From contig NW_003110985.1 in the NCBI RefSeq assembly GCF_000003605.2, positions 39,775 through 52,458 of the forward strand: a DNA stretch of 12,684 nucleotides, in the 5' to 3' direction. The notes below the pieces were generated by a model, which was given only the letters and a program-made list of their open reading frames with translations, was not told where the DNA came from and made no database searches. This document shows, in pieces, positions 1 through 9,009 of this stretch; the stretch's first letter is position 1, and the number at the start of each line of letters is the position of its first letter. Made by a program: the position numbers and the translations under genes. The stretch comes from Saccoglossus kowalevskii (lineage: Eukaryota > Hemichordata > Enteropneusta > Harrimaniidae).

Positions 1-91
1 AAGTAGGGCCTTAGTGTATAGAATCAACATAAACTGTTTTTGCTACCAGTGATGCTGTGGATTACTGTAATTTACTATTTGTAGATAAGCT

Positions 92-210
92 TTTAATTTT
101 TTTTCTTTTCTCTTTTAGTTTGTATTTTCGTGTGCATCTCTTCTTTTGTCGTAAATGCCATGTATTATTTATGTGATAAAAATGAATAAAAGCTATATAA
201 ATATAAACAA
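92..210 (+). other. Candidate 3' terminal exon: strong splice acceptor followed by poly(A) signal
   Basis: A nearly pure pyrimidine tract of more than 20 bases (about 92-116) ends in TTTTAG, giving a strong animal 3' splice site with AG at 117-118. AATAAA follows at 185-190, about 67 bases downstream. That spacing would suit a short terminal exon, mostly 3' UTR, of a plus-strand gene lying upstream of the window. All three frames after the acceptor hit a stop within about 25 codons. The signals are seen directly; the exon is inferred. AT-rich DNA produces AATAAA by chance, so this stays tentative. Confidence 0.3.
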
Positions 211-960
211 ATAATAACCTTTTATACGAATACGGTCAGACATGAGCAGTTATTATACTGCTCGTTTGTAAGTATTCAAATTAACTTTGGATAATATATA
301 TAAGTGAAATACAAGACATATCAAGAAGCCTTCTCAGCGACTCCAGCGTTAAAAGGAAGTATGGTGGCATAGAAGTTTGACAAATTTACTTCTGACCCGA
401 TCGACATTTATTATCGGTCAATTTTGGGAATTATATTCCAGTTGGATTCTGACGAGCAATTGAAACAAACTAATAATAAGACAGGCGAATTATAAGGCAA
501 GCCAAACAATCCGCACGCCTTTCATACAATTGCATTTATGCCGGATTTATAGTACATGCCACTCCCAAGGAGGAAGAAGTCTACCCGAAACTGTATTTAT
601 TATTGTACGTATATTTACAAGACGAAGCCGATTTTTTTGAGAAAATGTCAACATACGTTCTCTGAAACCTATATCGAACTAGACGCGTCATCGCCTCTGT
701 GCTGATGAAAACATCGTGTCCTTTTAATAATGTATTTTGGGATATTGTGTGTACTTAATGTAATATAGGATGCTGTGAAATCATGCGAATTATGTATTCA
801 TTTGAGAACTGTTCCATCACTCTAAGAAATGCCAATGTAATTTCATTTTGTTGTTTTAAAACATGCGCGAGACAATTATTTGATCTCTACCAGCGAACAA
901 TGTATGGCTAACGGGGCGGACGTTAGGTCTATATGTCCACATTTTGATGTAAACATAAAT
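192..960. other. Mostly AT-rich DNA around the coding-like segment
   Basis: Apart from the decayed frame at 319-705 I see no gene, RNA or clear repeat here. A small imperfect hairpin (GACCCGAT near 395, ATCGGTC near 414) lies within the coding-like segment. Confidence 0.5.
319..705 (+). pseudogene. Unrecognised decayed coding-like segment
   Basis: One frame reads from about 319 to a TGA at 703-705 with only three internal stops in about 128 codons (TAG 370-372, TAA 493-495, TAG 550-552), fewer than expected in DNA this AT-rich. The peptide has protein-like composition, for example FDKFTSDPIDIYYRSILG followed by IIFQLDSDEQLKQTNNKTG at about 376-486, and later a basic patch PRRKKSTRN. I do not recognise the family and assign no function. 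It could be a decayed exon, a processed pseudogene piece, a transposon fragment or chance. There is no clear start codon, and splice boundaries were not resolved. Confidence 0.27.
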
Positions 961-967
961 TATAAAT

Positions 968-1060
968 ATGACGTTACACCGTTTCTATAATTCATACCCT
1001 CAAGCGACTAAGTGTTGCTATGACGTCAACGTGACGTAGATAGGTGTAAACAATGACGTT
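968..1060. promoter_or_regulatory. Cluster of CRE/ATF-type TGACGT sites
   Basis: Four TGACGT-type sites occur in about 90 bases: ATGACGTTA at 968-976, the full palindrome TGACGTCA at 1021-1028, TGACGTA at 1032-1038, and ATGACGTT at 1053-1060. The last three sit in the loop of the inverted repeat at 1003-1082. TGACGTCA is the established CREB/ATF bZIP site in animals. Enhancer activity is inferred only. Confidence 0.35.
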
Positions 1061-1082
1061 CTAAAATCAACACTTAGTCGCT
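1003..1082. repeat. Perfect 15-bp inverted repeat (foldback), 80 bp in total
   Basis: AGCGACTAAGTGTTG at 1003-1017 is repeated as its exact reverse complement at 1068-1082, enclosing a 50-bp loop. Beyond the arms the similarity is irregular (CCCTCA on the left, ATGATACGGG on the right), so the outer boundary is unclear and no convincing target-site duplication was found. A 15-bp perfect inverted repeat at this distance is very unlikely by chance. It may be a tiny non-autonomous DNA transposon, the end of a larger foldback element, or a structured regulatory sequence. No coding capacity. Confidence 0.75.
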
Positions 1083-1084
1083 AT

Positions 1085-2095
1085 GATACGGGAAAAGGTG
1101 ACTGGGCGAGTTTAGCATTAGAGTTTGTTGATCAGTACAGTACAGTGTCATGTTCTGTGTCGCGTAAATTCTAAATGCTTTCATATATGGACTTCTTTCA
1201 AAAATAAGTATTGTACTTAGTACAGTAGACAATAAAAACTATCATAAATGTTCAATTAAATATAAAACGGTACATTAAACACCAGTAACAATAGAAAAGT
1301 CTTTCTTTCACACGGAAACAAAAAAATAATTGAACGAGTTTGAAATTCAGATTCTTATAATGTGGATAACAGAAGAACTCATCACATGCTACATATACCA
1401 GATTTCAAAGAATGACGTGCACGTGTGTTAGAAACATCCCAGTCTATTCAAGGATTGGTTACCTACTCGGATCAATGTCCACTTATGCGAGAGACATCTA
1501 GTTATATATACATATATGTCTAGTTATATGTGCATGGCTGATTCGAAGTATTTACCTTGCGATATATATGTTTTTTAGGCAAATCTAAACAGAGTGGAGT
1601 GTGCAAGACGATGAGCTCGTATCGATGCTTCTTTCTCAATCACAAAGCAAATTAATTAATTCTCTTATGCCAAGTCTTTGAGAGATTGAACCAGTATGAC
1701 AAAAAGAATAATAATACAAAATTCTATTGCATTTCACATCATTTAATCTATTTACTTCGTTGCTGGTTCTATTGCCGCTATTTTAGTATAGACCCACACG
1801 CGCACATACACGAAGTGGACCCATTTTATTATGATATAAATGTCAAAGAGAAGATGGCAAATACTTCCTTTATCTGTCATCATAGTATTTATATATAAAT
1901 ATACCTTAAAATGTCAATAATTATGGATTGTTATTGCTTGGAGAATAAACAGTTGCGGGGTTTGAATAGAAATAGATAGATACATCACTCGAAGACAATA
2001 ATTTGCTTTACTGTAAACTACTAATCGTAAATATTAAAAATACTTCTTCAAACGTTAAAGCTGCAATTGGTTAGATGTTTAGATTTACGCATTTT
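1085..2095. other. AT-rich stretch without a recognisable gene
   Basis: Only short random-looking open frames are present, including a 70-codon one at 1686-1898 with no protein-like features. A short AGTACAGTA-type repetition occurs near 1132 and 1216. I see no RNA gene. Confidence 0.55.
1497..1529 (+). repeat. Short direct repeat, two copies at a 22-bp period
   Basis: TCTAGTTATAT occurs at 1497-1507 and again at 1519-1529. The spacer is an alternating TA/CA stretch. This is a minor local duplication with no evident function. Confidence 0.5.
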
Positions 2096-2100
2096 AACAT

Positions 2101-2220
2101 GTCTGTCTGTTTGTCTGTCAGCTACGGAAGCGTATTTGTGCCATACTCTTTGCAAAATAATAAAACAAAATCTCGTTATAACGAGTTTATTTTTTTAGTT
2201 ATAACGAGTTGTTTCTCGTT
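2101..2220 (+). repeat. TCTG-rich tract plus CTCGTTATAACGAG palindromes: probable dispersed repeat
   Basis: An imperfect GTCT tandem tract (2101-2119) is followed about 50 bases later by the perfect 14-bp palindrome CTCGTTATAACGAG (2172-2185). Its right half GTTATAACGAGTT recurs at 2198-2210, 23 bp after the first copy, and a further CTCGTT lies at 2215-2220. Palindromes of this kind next to TCTG-rich stretches look familiar from non-autonomous repeats in marine invertebrate genomes, but that is from memory and unchecked. A genome-wide copy number is needed to confirm it. Confidence 0.5.
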
Positions 2221-2256
2221 TAAAGTATATTATTCTCTATACGTACATTTATTTAT

Positions 2257-2290
2257 TATGTTGGATGTTTTAGTGAAGGAAGCCAACATA
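2257..2290. repeat. Small hairpin, 8-bp stem
   Basis: TATGTTGG at 2257-2264 and CCAACATA at 2283-2290 are perfect reverse complements around an 18-base loop. It directly follows the palindromic repeat and may belong to the same element, but a stem this short can also be chance. Confidence 0.35.
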
Positions 2291-2478
2291 TGCGCTCATC
2301 TAAGAAACACTTAAGTGGAAACAGACGGAAATCGATATATGACAAGACCACAAAAAAGAGCGGAGAAATTAAAAAAAATTTTGAATCTGCGATAAGTCTG
2401 AAGACCCTGGGTACTATGCACAAATCATCCATACATGGACAATAAACAATTAAGTACATGCATTTAAGAAGCAATGAC

Positions 2479-2499
2479 ATATATATATATATATATATA
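2479..2499. repeat. (AT)n microsatellite
   Basis: About ten uninterrupted AT units, followed by a further AT-rich tail to about 2507. Its length is likely polymorphic. Confidence 0.9.
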
Positions 2500-2509
2500 A
2501 TATATTTAG

Positions 2510-4500
2510 TAGCGTATTAATTCCCAAAGTCAATAAATTCGAGTCTGCGTAGTAAACATATGTGAATAGTGTTCAATAAATTGAATTAAAGTTTATTAAG
2601 TGGCAGAATGAAAGACGTTATTTACTGTGCGTGATTCAATTATATTCTAGTATGCCAATTGAGATGATAGAATTATGGGATTGTGATAAACGCCACATAT
2701 CCTAGTACGTATGTTTGCGCAGACGCAGTAGTGACACGAATGAAAAGATCATTCTTTGAATTAAAGGGAAAGAACCTAGTAACTCCACAGAAACTGATAT
2801 GCATCGCAGTCCAATCTTAACACATCCTCCGCTGACGACATTTCCCCCATTCATAATTGGTTATCCAAGAAAGCTTTCAAGCTTTGAATGTCAAAATCCC
2901 ACATGCAATTTATCACTTTATGACACTCTAGGATGTTGAGCGATCACTATCGAATTTACATAATTTACATGTGATGTTTATCTAATGCCAAGGCTGGTAC
3001 TTTATAAATACCGTTGCTGCTGCATTCAGAACAAATACCATGTCAAAGTCTTCAAATAACTGTTTACAATAATACAATTTAAAGTTTAAGGTGTGCTTCT
3101 AATCCAGACACAGACATACATTTGGTCACCACATTCTGCACTGGCATATACAGGTAGTCTTTTATACAGGCACTGTGAATAAGGATAAAAAAGATGAGGG
3201 CGTGGTTAAAAAGTCAATGAACTTGAATGAACACATGGTTAGAATTATACACATCTGATATGGTAATACATAAGACTAGCCACATTTATATCAGGATATG
3301 TTATATTGGTAACATTAAGCTGATTATCACATTGTTCCTCCAATAAAATCAATTTCGTAAACATCATTTCACTTAAATAGGAGAGGACTATCCGAAAGAT
3401 GTTAATGTGCTTATACTATTCTTCCATTTGTAAAAATTACGTCAGACGTGAAAATTGAAATGAGAACCTGCATTACTACATCACGTAACACATAAACCTA
3501 ATATTATTGCTCATATTCTGGGAACAAATTGTTTAATTTTGAACCCATTTCCATTGACTTTTACATTAAAATGCTTTTATCAGATATATCACATAACGTT
3601 TTCGGTGTTGATTATCCACAAATTATAATTATTACGTCATTTCCTGGATGTTAAAAGGTCATACCTCAAGATCTACCATCAAACGCGCCCCACAACATGC
3701 ATTTTGAAACGGCAGATGTTACAATTTACTATTAAATATGGTGTACCTTTGGAAATCGCTCTCTGGACTAAGGAACTATGAGCTGTAGAAATCGCAACTT
3801 GTTTATGTATGTATTATATTGAACTACATGATTACTAAAATGCATTTACTATAATTGCAATATATGAAAAATGTGAACATGTATAATAATAATGATTTTA
3901 AAAGAATATTACACATATAGTTCCGATTTGATAAATTTCTATAACTGAAATAATTTCAGACAATTATGCAACTGTTTTTGCATTTCCGATTTTCTCTCCA
4001 GTTATATCAATAAAGCAGACAAATTACTACGACATTTTTCGAATGACCTCATATAAACCATCTGAAAAAAAATTGCGTGTTTCGAAGTATCGCATGAAAG
4101 TAATTGTCCACAATTGACATCAACCAATGAGTAATCTGCTGATATAATAGCAAGAGTTGACTTCATTCAGTACTCGACGCAGAGTTTAAGTCTTAACTAT
4201 TTCCAGTCATGTATTCCCGCAATCGAGTACTTGTCGCTGTCTTTTCTCAAGTGGTCGGTGTACCAAAACAAAGTTTTCCTTTCCGTTCCGTTCCGAGTAT
4301 CTAATTGTTGTAGTTTATATTTTGTATTTTTAGATTGAGTTCTACTGTAATTGTACAATGAAGGATTGACGACATACACGTGACCGCATCTAGCAACCTT
4401 TAATACCATAGACGTGGAGATGTCTTTGCTATATAGTTTACACAGTGTAGTTTATAGTAGCACTGAAAGGATTTTGTTTCATCCATCAAATATACATAAT
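2510..4500. other. Long AT-rich stretch, no recognisable gene
   Basis: No convincing coding sequence or RNA gene is seen. Minor points: a TATA-like TATAAATA at 3003-3010 followed by an ATG in a fair context at 3040 that encodes only ten codons; an isolated GGGCGTGG box at 3198-3205; and a 46-codon ATG frame from about 2799. None is strong enough to call. Confidence 0.55.
4281..4295 (+). repeat. (TTCCG)3 short tandem repeat
   Basis: Three perfect TTCCG units. Minor and possibly chance. Confidence 0.6.
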
Positions 4501-4507
4501 CCCTTCC

Positions 4508-4522
4508 CCACAAGAGGGCGCT
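4508..4522 (+). promoter_or_regulatory. CTCF-like core motif
   Basis: CCACAAGAGGGCGCT matches the animal CTCF core (CCASYAGRKGGCRS) at all but one position. CTCF is conserved in most bilaterians and binds such sites in chromatin insulation. Binding here is inferred. A closely similar motif lies at 10574-10588, and AGGGCGCTA recurs near 6781. Confidence 0.35.
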
Positions 4523-4524
4523 AC

Positions 4525-5630
4525 TTATTATAATTCTACAACTACAGCGGGCAGCCAGCAATTCACAGAGTGTTGGTAAAATACAACATCGCTTTACATA
4601 GGTCATATCTCAATCCCATACTGTACCATTTGTCTGGATTGTTTGTAGTGAATTCAAACACGTTTTAAACGTGATATTTACAATTTGCCAATCCGTCCAA
4701 TCTGGTAATATATTGGATAACACAACACGATTTCTTACACCAAAGATAACTACAAATGAAGACAAATACAGTTTTGCAATTGTCAGAATACCAAATAATA
4801 CATAGACATAATTACAAGGCAGTGTTGGTTTGATTAATCTGATTAAAATAAGATGACCTGAGCGTGTACAAAAGTGAAACATGTGAATCGAACATTTCGG
4901 TAATATCAAAAAACCTAACGCCAAAAAATAAAGTGGATGATTAATTGTGGATGGATTCCCCTGTGTACAGGCGTTAATTTGACTAGTGATTATGTTATAC
5001 GTTGTTTAATTTCATGATAGATAGTAAACATATAAAACAAATAAAGTTTCGTAAACAATACACTAGACCATAAACTATTTTCATTATCCTGAATATGGTT
5101 AAACATCATCACGAGCCAAATTCAAGATCAAACAGCTGCATGTTTCTAGTGGATTTCATCAGACTATACACTATTGTTTATTTTCAACATTTATTTACTT
5201 TAGAAATATGTGTATAGTAAATCTAGAATATAGATGTATTTGTAATTATCTAAACTGATCACTTGTGCATTTAGAAACACAATATAGAAATTGTACTACA
5301 CCATATGCATTTCTTCTTTGTTTCTTTTATCTTTCTTACTGTATCAGAACTGGCTATTTTTAAAGGCACATATCTCAGTTTGAAAAATAATGAGACATGT
5401 GGATTAAAATTGAGATGAAATGTTGTAAAATGTTGATGACTTTCTTTTGTATTTTACACACATTATATTGCTTTTTTCAGTAGCAGTGTTTAGTGTTTGT
5501 AACTGCATCTATATTCTATATTGCACTAGACGATGCGTTCCTAGAATAGAGAATATAGCACATGTTGTAGCGATACGTCATTGGTGGCGCTGCCCTGCTG
5601 TTGCAGACAGTAATTATTGCACCTTAGTGA
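4525..5630. other. AT-rich stretch, no recognisable gene
   Basis: A 104-codon minus-strand open frame (4610-4924) has hydrophobic, random-looking composition and no recognisable motif. A strong polypyrimidine acceptor-like sequence ends at 5480 on the plus strand, but no convincing exon follows it. Confidence 0.5.
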
Positions 5631-5635
5631 AACAC

Positions 5636-5746
5636 CTGTCTTGGTACGAGTCAATATAACATTACTAGTTGTGTTTTCATAGTTTTCCTGTAAATCATCA
5701 TCACTTGTAGTTCCAACTGGACCTACGGGTTTATCTTTTTCAACAG
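5636..5746 (-). other. Candidate internal exon, symmetric phase 1-1, unidentified gene
   Basis: Within a 116-codon minus-strand open frame (5541-5891), an acceptor-like CTAAATTCAG (AG at 5748-5747) is followed by 111 bases ending at a donor-like ACAG/GTGTTT (GT at 5635-5634). The segment begins and ends in phase 1, the symmetric class seen in shuffled modules. Its peptide, starting AVEKDKPVGPVGTTSDDDLQ and continuing with ENYENTTSN, is acidic and contains a tyrosine motif, resembling an intracellular receptor tail. I do not recognise the gene. The polypyrimidine tract is weak, and an open frame of this size can arise by chance. Confidence 0.27.
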
Positions 5747-5961
5747 CTGAATTTAGCACAATGTACACAAGTTGTAATGAATGTGTTACAGTACAAATAC
5801 GATTGTGATACAATTCATTCTGTATATTTATGTATATGGCACGGAGTATACGCTTGTAATGGCGGTATAACTCCATTAATTCTGAAAGCACATATCTCCT
5901 GTTAATAGGCCATCCTAGGTATGACTATTACTAATACAGTCACCGATAACAACACATAATT

Positions 5962-6087
5962 TTAGATGGTAAATTTTGAGTTTGCTGTGTCGCTTTTCAC
6001 AAGTGACTGTCTGTGTTTTGTGTTTTGTTTGGGTTCAACCTGGAAGAAGTCCGAGAAAGTGATAGTGAGTTGGTTGTAAACGTCTTC
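5962..6087 (-). other. Candidate terminal exon with stop, unidentified gene
   Basis: On the minus strand a good acceptor (a run of eight T, then ATCAG, with AG at 6089-6088) precedes 41 codons and a TAA ending at 5962. The peptide begins EDVYNQLTITFSDFF and ends SDTANSKFTI. The segment is more GC-rich and uses more C-ending codons than its surroundings, which favours real coding. Because it ends in a stop, it cannot simply be joined in frame to the candidate exon at 5636-5746 further along the same strand. The two could be alternative exons, separate genes, or one or both could be false. No family recognised. Confidence 0.28.
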
Positions 6088-6258
6088 CTGATAAAAAAAA
6101 TTGTTAACTATATGGTCTGCTGTAAACCCATTGTGTAACTGCAAACAATTGCAAATAAAACTATCTGCCACTTCATATTGGTATCTGATATCTGAGTACT
6201 GTACGAAAATTATTTGGTTTGAGCCACAGTTCCAGAAAAGGTAAGTATAATTTTTCAG

Positions 6259-6458
6259 TCAGTATTCAAATTCCTAAAATAATTTCAAAATCATCTAATC
6301 GATTAATATATAATAAATTCCACCATAAACGTAAGTATCATAGCATACAAGATAATAATGACACATCTACAAAGTCACACACTTCTTACATAAACATGTC
6401 AGCAGCTTACATTAAAGATTCATGTATTAATTATGAAGTAGTGCCGAAATATAACAAG
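6259..6458 (+). other. Candidate plus-strand exon with tyrosine-rich tail-like peptide
   Basis: An 81-codon frame without an ATG start runs to a TGA at 6462-6464. A TTTTTCAG acceptor-like site ends at 6258, and a possible donor AAG/GTGTGA lies at 6458/6459. The distal part reads SYINMSAAYIKDSCINYEVV followed by PKYNK, with four tyrosines in SH2-motif-like settings. A near-perfect donor AAAAG/GTAAGTAT lies just upstream at 6240/6241, but pairing it with the acceptor at 6258 would leave an 18-base intron, so the two cannot be used together. I do not recognise the gene; chance is possible. Confidence 0.2.
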
Positions 6459-6464
6459 GTGTGA

Positions 6465-6890
6465 ACCTAAAAATGTTCGTATTATGATAACATAGTGTAA
6501 TGGTTAAATAAAATGTTAACTTAATGATAAATGTTGCAAATTTTAAATAAATATGTTATATATATATTGTTTGATATAAATACAAGTCGTACATATATTA
6601 TGACTGAATTAATAAATATGACGCATACATTTGTAACAGCAACTGAACAAATTGAACTGATGAGTGAAATCAGCACAACAATGTCCTACAATCATAATTT
6701 TATTATTGTGTTTAGCTGGCAATGTCACCATAGACTTGTGAGCTCCAGTCGAGAACTATTTATTTGACGAACCGCCGTCGAGGGCGCTATTTGGGTTGAC
6801 ATACGGTACATGATATCTTCCAGGCGTTGTCAAGCAACACAGTCTAACGATTTATCACGTCGACGGCATTATAACGATTAGTCTTGTTGC
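6465..6890. other. AT-rich then locally CpG-containing stretch, no gene
   Basis: The first half is AT-rich with a 78-codon random-looking frame. From about 6765 the sequence becomes richer in CpG, with an 8-bp inverted repeat (GCCGTCGA near 6774, TCGACGGC near 6860) and an AGGGCGCTA motif at about 6781. No RNA or protein gene identified. Confidence 0.45.
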
Positions 6891-6892
6891 AT

Positions 6893-6928
6893 ACTCCTTG
6901 AGGGATTAACGCTACTCAGGAGTTTTTT
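6893..6928 (+). other. Hairpin followed by six T
   Basis: ACTCCTTGAG (6893-6902) can pair with CTCAGGAGT (6915-6923) with one bulged T, closing a 12-base loop and running directly into TTTTTT (6923-6928). In an animal genome this looks more like the 3' end of an RNA polymerase III transcript than a bacterial terminator, but I recognise no snRNA, 7SK, Y RNA or tRNA upstream. Confidence 0.25.
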
Positions 6929-6929
6929 C

Positions 6930-7615
6930 CAGGAAATAGTAAGAAGTATTTTCGTTTGAAATAAAAACGAGAATCAACCTTGAATGTAGGTCATATGGTT
7001 AGAAACAATCAGCAAGTAAACAATAAGTTAGGCTTACATTTTACAACACGATACCAACTGTTCTGTGAACTAGGTTGTCGGTTATGGATCATCATATTCA
7101 TGACAGAAACTAGTTACATTAGACATGGCAAACACGAATTTCGCGACTCTAACAATACCGTGACGTCATATGGGTGTGGCATGGGGACGTATTACAGGGA
7201 ATTTACTTAATGATCAGTGTTCAGTGACAAACCGATCTACATTCCAATATAATATAAAATAGGCGGTTGCAAATACGAGATGCATTAAGACTTCTGCTAT
7301 AACTGAACGTCCATATATAAATGTAAACTATTTAAGTATATAAACTAGCGATTATGACACCTAAAATGCTCATTAGTATGAATTTACTAAGATGGATATC
7401 ATGGCACACCTAAAATCGTTCTTGCATCAATAGGTGTTACCATGTTAACACAATTAGTGGTCACTAGACATTTACCGTTTTATAGAAATAATTAAAAAAA
7501 GAAAACAGTGAAACAATTAAAAGACTTCGCAACCTTACGCAACTAGATTAAAGCGTCTTCCATGAAAGAAACAATCTATACTCAACTTCAATTATTCATA
7601 CAAATTACACAACAA
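6930..7615. other. Stretch without a recognisable gene
   Basis: A 76-codon frame (6980-7210) has no recognisable features. A full CRE palindrome TGACGTCA lies at 7161-7168. The rest is AT-rich and unremarkable. Confidence 0.5.
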
Positions 7616-7617
7616 GC

Positions 7618-7956
7618 ATGAAATGCGGTATGCGTTGGTTGCAGTACCCAGGAGCTACACGCGTTTATTACAGGTACCCCCGCCTTACATATGTAAATAT
7701 TCACGGAACAATTGATGATAAATCCCCATGGCGAATACATCGATCACCCAGGAAAAAAAAAAGATATAAAAACCCGTTAAGGAGAAAAAACATCTGGAAA
7801 CCTGTACCCGACACAGTGTCAGATGTATCTAGGGGTAGACGTCGGGTGTTATCAATCAATAATCATGCTGCATTGTATTTGCGGGGGTACAACGCCTACT
7901 TTGTGGTTACTTTTAGATGCGTCTTAATTTCTACTCCCGAGACAAAACGTCGGTAA
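7618..7956 (+). CDS. Possible small basic protein, unrecognised
   Basis: A 112-codon ATG frame starts in a fair context (A at -3) and ends in TAA. An AATAAA lies at 7958-7963, only two bases past the stop. The product would be strongly basic, with a lysine/arginine-rich block around residues 44-60 (SPRKKKRYKNPLRRKN) that could act as a nuclear localisation signal, and a hydrophobic stretch near the end (AYFVVTFRCVLI). I recognise no domain. The frame is somewhat more GC-rich than its flanks. A frame of this size is near the longest expected by chance here, so it may be a shadow, a decayed element fragment or a real orphan gene. Confidence 0.2.
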   Translation: MKCGMRWLQYPGATRVYYRYPRLTYVNIHGTIDDKSPWRIHRSPRKKKRYKNPLRRKNIWKPVPDTVSDVSRGRRRVLSINNHAALYLRGYNAYFVVTFRCVLISTPETKRR

Positions 7957-7964
7957 TAATAAAC

Positions 7965-8985
7965 AAACTTGTAACTAGGCAACAATGTTTCATTTTCACA
8001 ATTTTCTGTTTCTTTTGTTCATCCGTTAAATTCCCGACCCTGTATTGCATCCATATAAACATAATAAAATTTTGCTAAATTTGTATTTTAAAAAAGATAT
8101 TGCAAATATTGTTCAATGCACTATTAGAAAGTCTGGTAAAATTACAAAAGAAACACAAAAGATTTAAAAGTTTTGTAGATCCTACAGTGTTTGTAGGGCG
8201 ACTTTTAGTATATTTGTTTGAATTACATTAGTCTCTGTATAAAACACCTGATAAATGACATTTTTGTTGTATTTAACTACAAGTTCATTAGTATTTGCCG
8301 AAAGAAAACACAACACTTTTCAATGTTAAGGCTAATCAATAGAAGACAACGTCTAATTTAAAAATATTGTCTGCATTTGTAAAAATATACCCATATGTAA
8401 GTAAGAGTGGGATTTTTCTGCACATATGTCGACAATTTACGATAGTAGAAAGTAAAAACTCTGTAAGATCCTTTTTAATTCGCGTTTCCCAGTGTTGAAA
8501 ACAAAATGGATGCTGTTGTAACCTGATAAGCCATATGTTTTTAAAGAAAAGGCTGTAAGGATAATAACTTGTGTACTATAATTGAATTACCTCAGCAAAA
8601 CAGATTATTTATTTACTGGTTTACGTGAGATCGTCTGTCTGTGAACAGAATAAAGATGGATTCTCTAATACGATACACTTACATTGTCGTAGAGATGTGG
8701 GTTTGTTTGCCATGGAAACAGCAATTTTGAGAATATATTTTTTATTTATAACGCAAAAGTTTATTGAAAGAATCAGGAAGCCCTAAACATAAGGTCAAAT
8801 GGATTTGATTTTGATAGAGATGCAGATCTGGGTGCCATATATAACTGAAAAGTTATTTGATGAATTCTCATCACATGCTGCAAACACACATTTAGCACAT
8901 TTCTGTGATGTTCATACGAATGTATAAATGTTATACAGAGGACAGGAATCTAATAGATAAAACAAAGGGGATGGAAAATGTCGGT
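7965..8985. other. AT-rich stretch, no recognisable gene
   Basis: No open frame, RNA gene or inverted repeat worth calling was seen. Confidence 0.55.
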
Positions 8986-8991
8986 CAAAAG

Positions 8992-9003
8992 CCCCCCCCC
9001 CCC
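8992..9003 (+). repeat. Poly(C) run, 12 bases
   Basis: Twelve consecutive C within AT-rich DNA. Its length may be inaccurate or polymorphic. Confidence 0.9.
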
Positions 9004-9009
9004 GCTGCT

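Noticed and set aside
3003-3072. TATA-like box followed by ATG in good context at 3040
   Set aside because: The frame ends after ten codons and TATAAATA is common in such AT-rich sequence.
4610-4924. 104-codon minus-strand open frame
   Set aside because: Hydrophobic and random in composition, with no motif, splice support or codon bias; compatible with chance.
6241-6258. Perfect donor GTAAGT followed closely by an acceptor TTTTTCAG
   Set aside because: An 18-base intron is far below any workable animal intron; at most one of the two sites can be real.
6893-6928. Rho-independent terminator interpretation of the hairpin plus T run
   Set aside because: Nothing else in the window is bacterial; splice signals, repeats and transposon families point to an animal genome.
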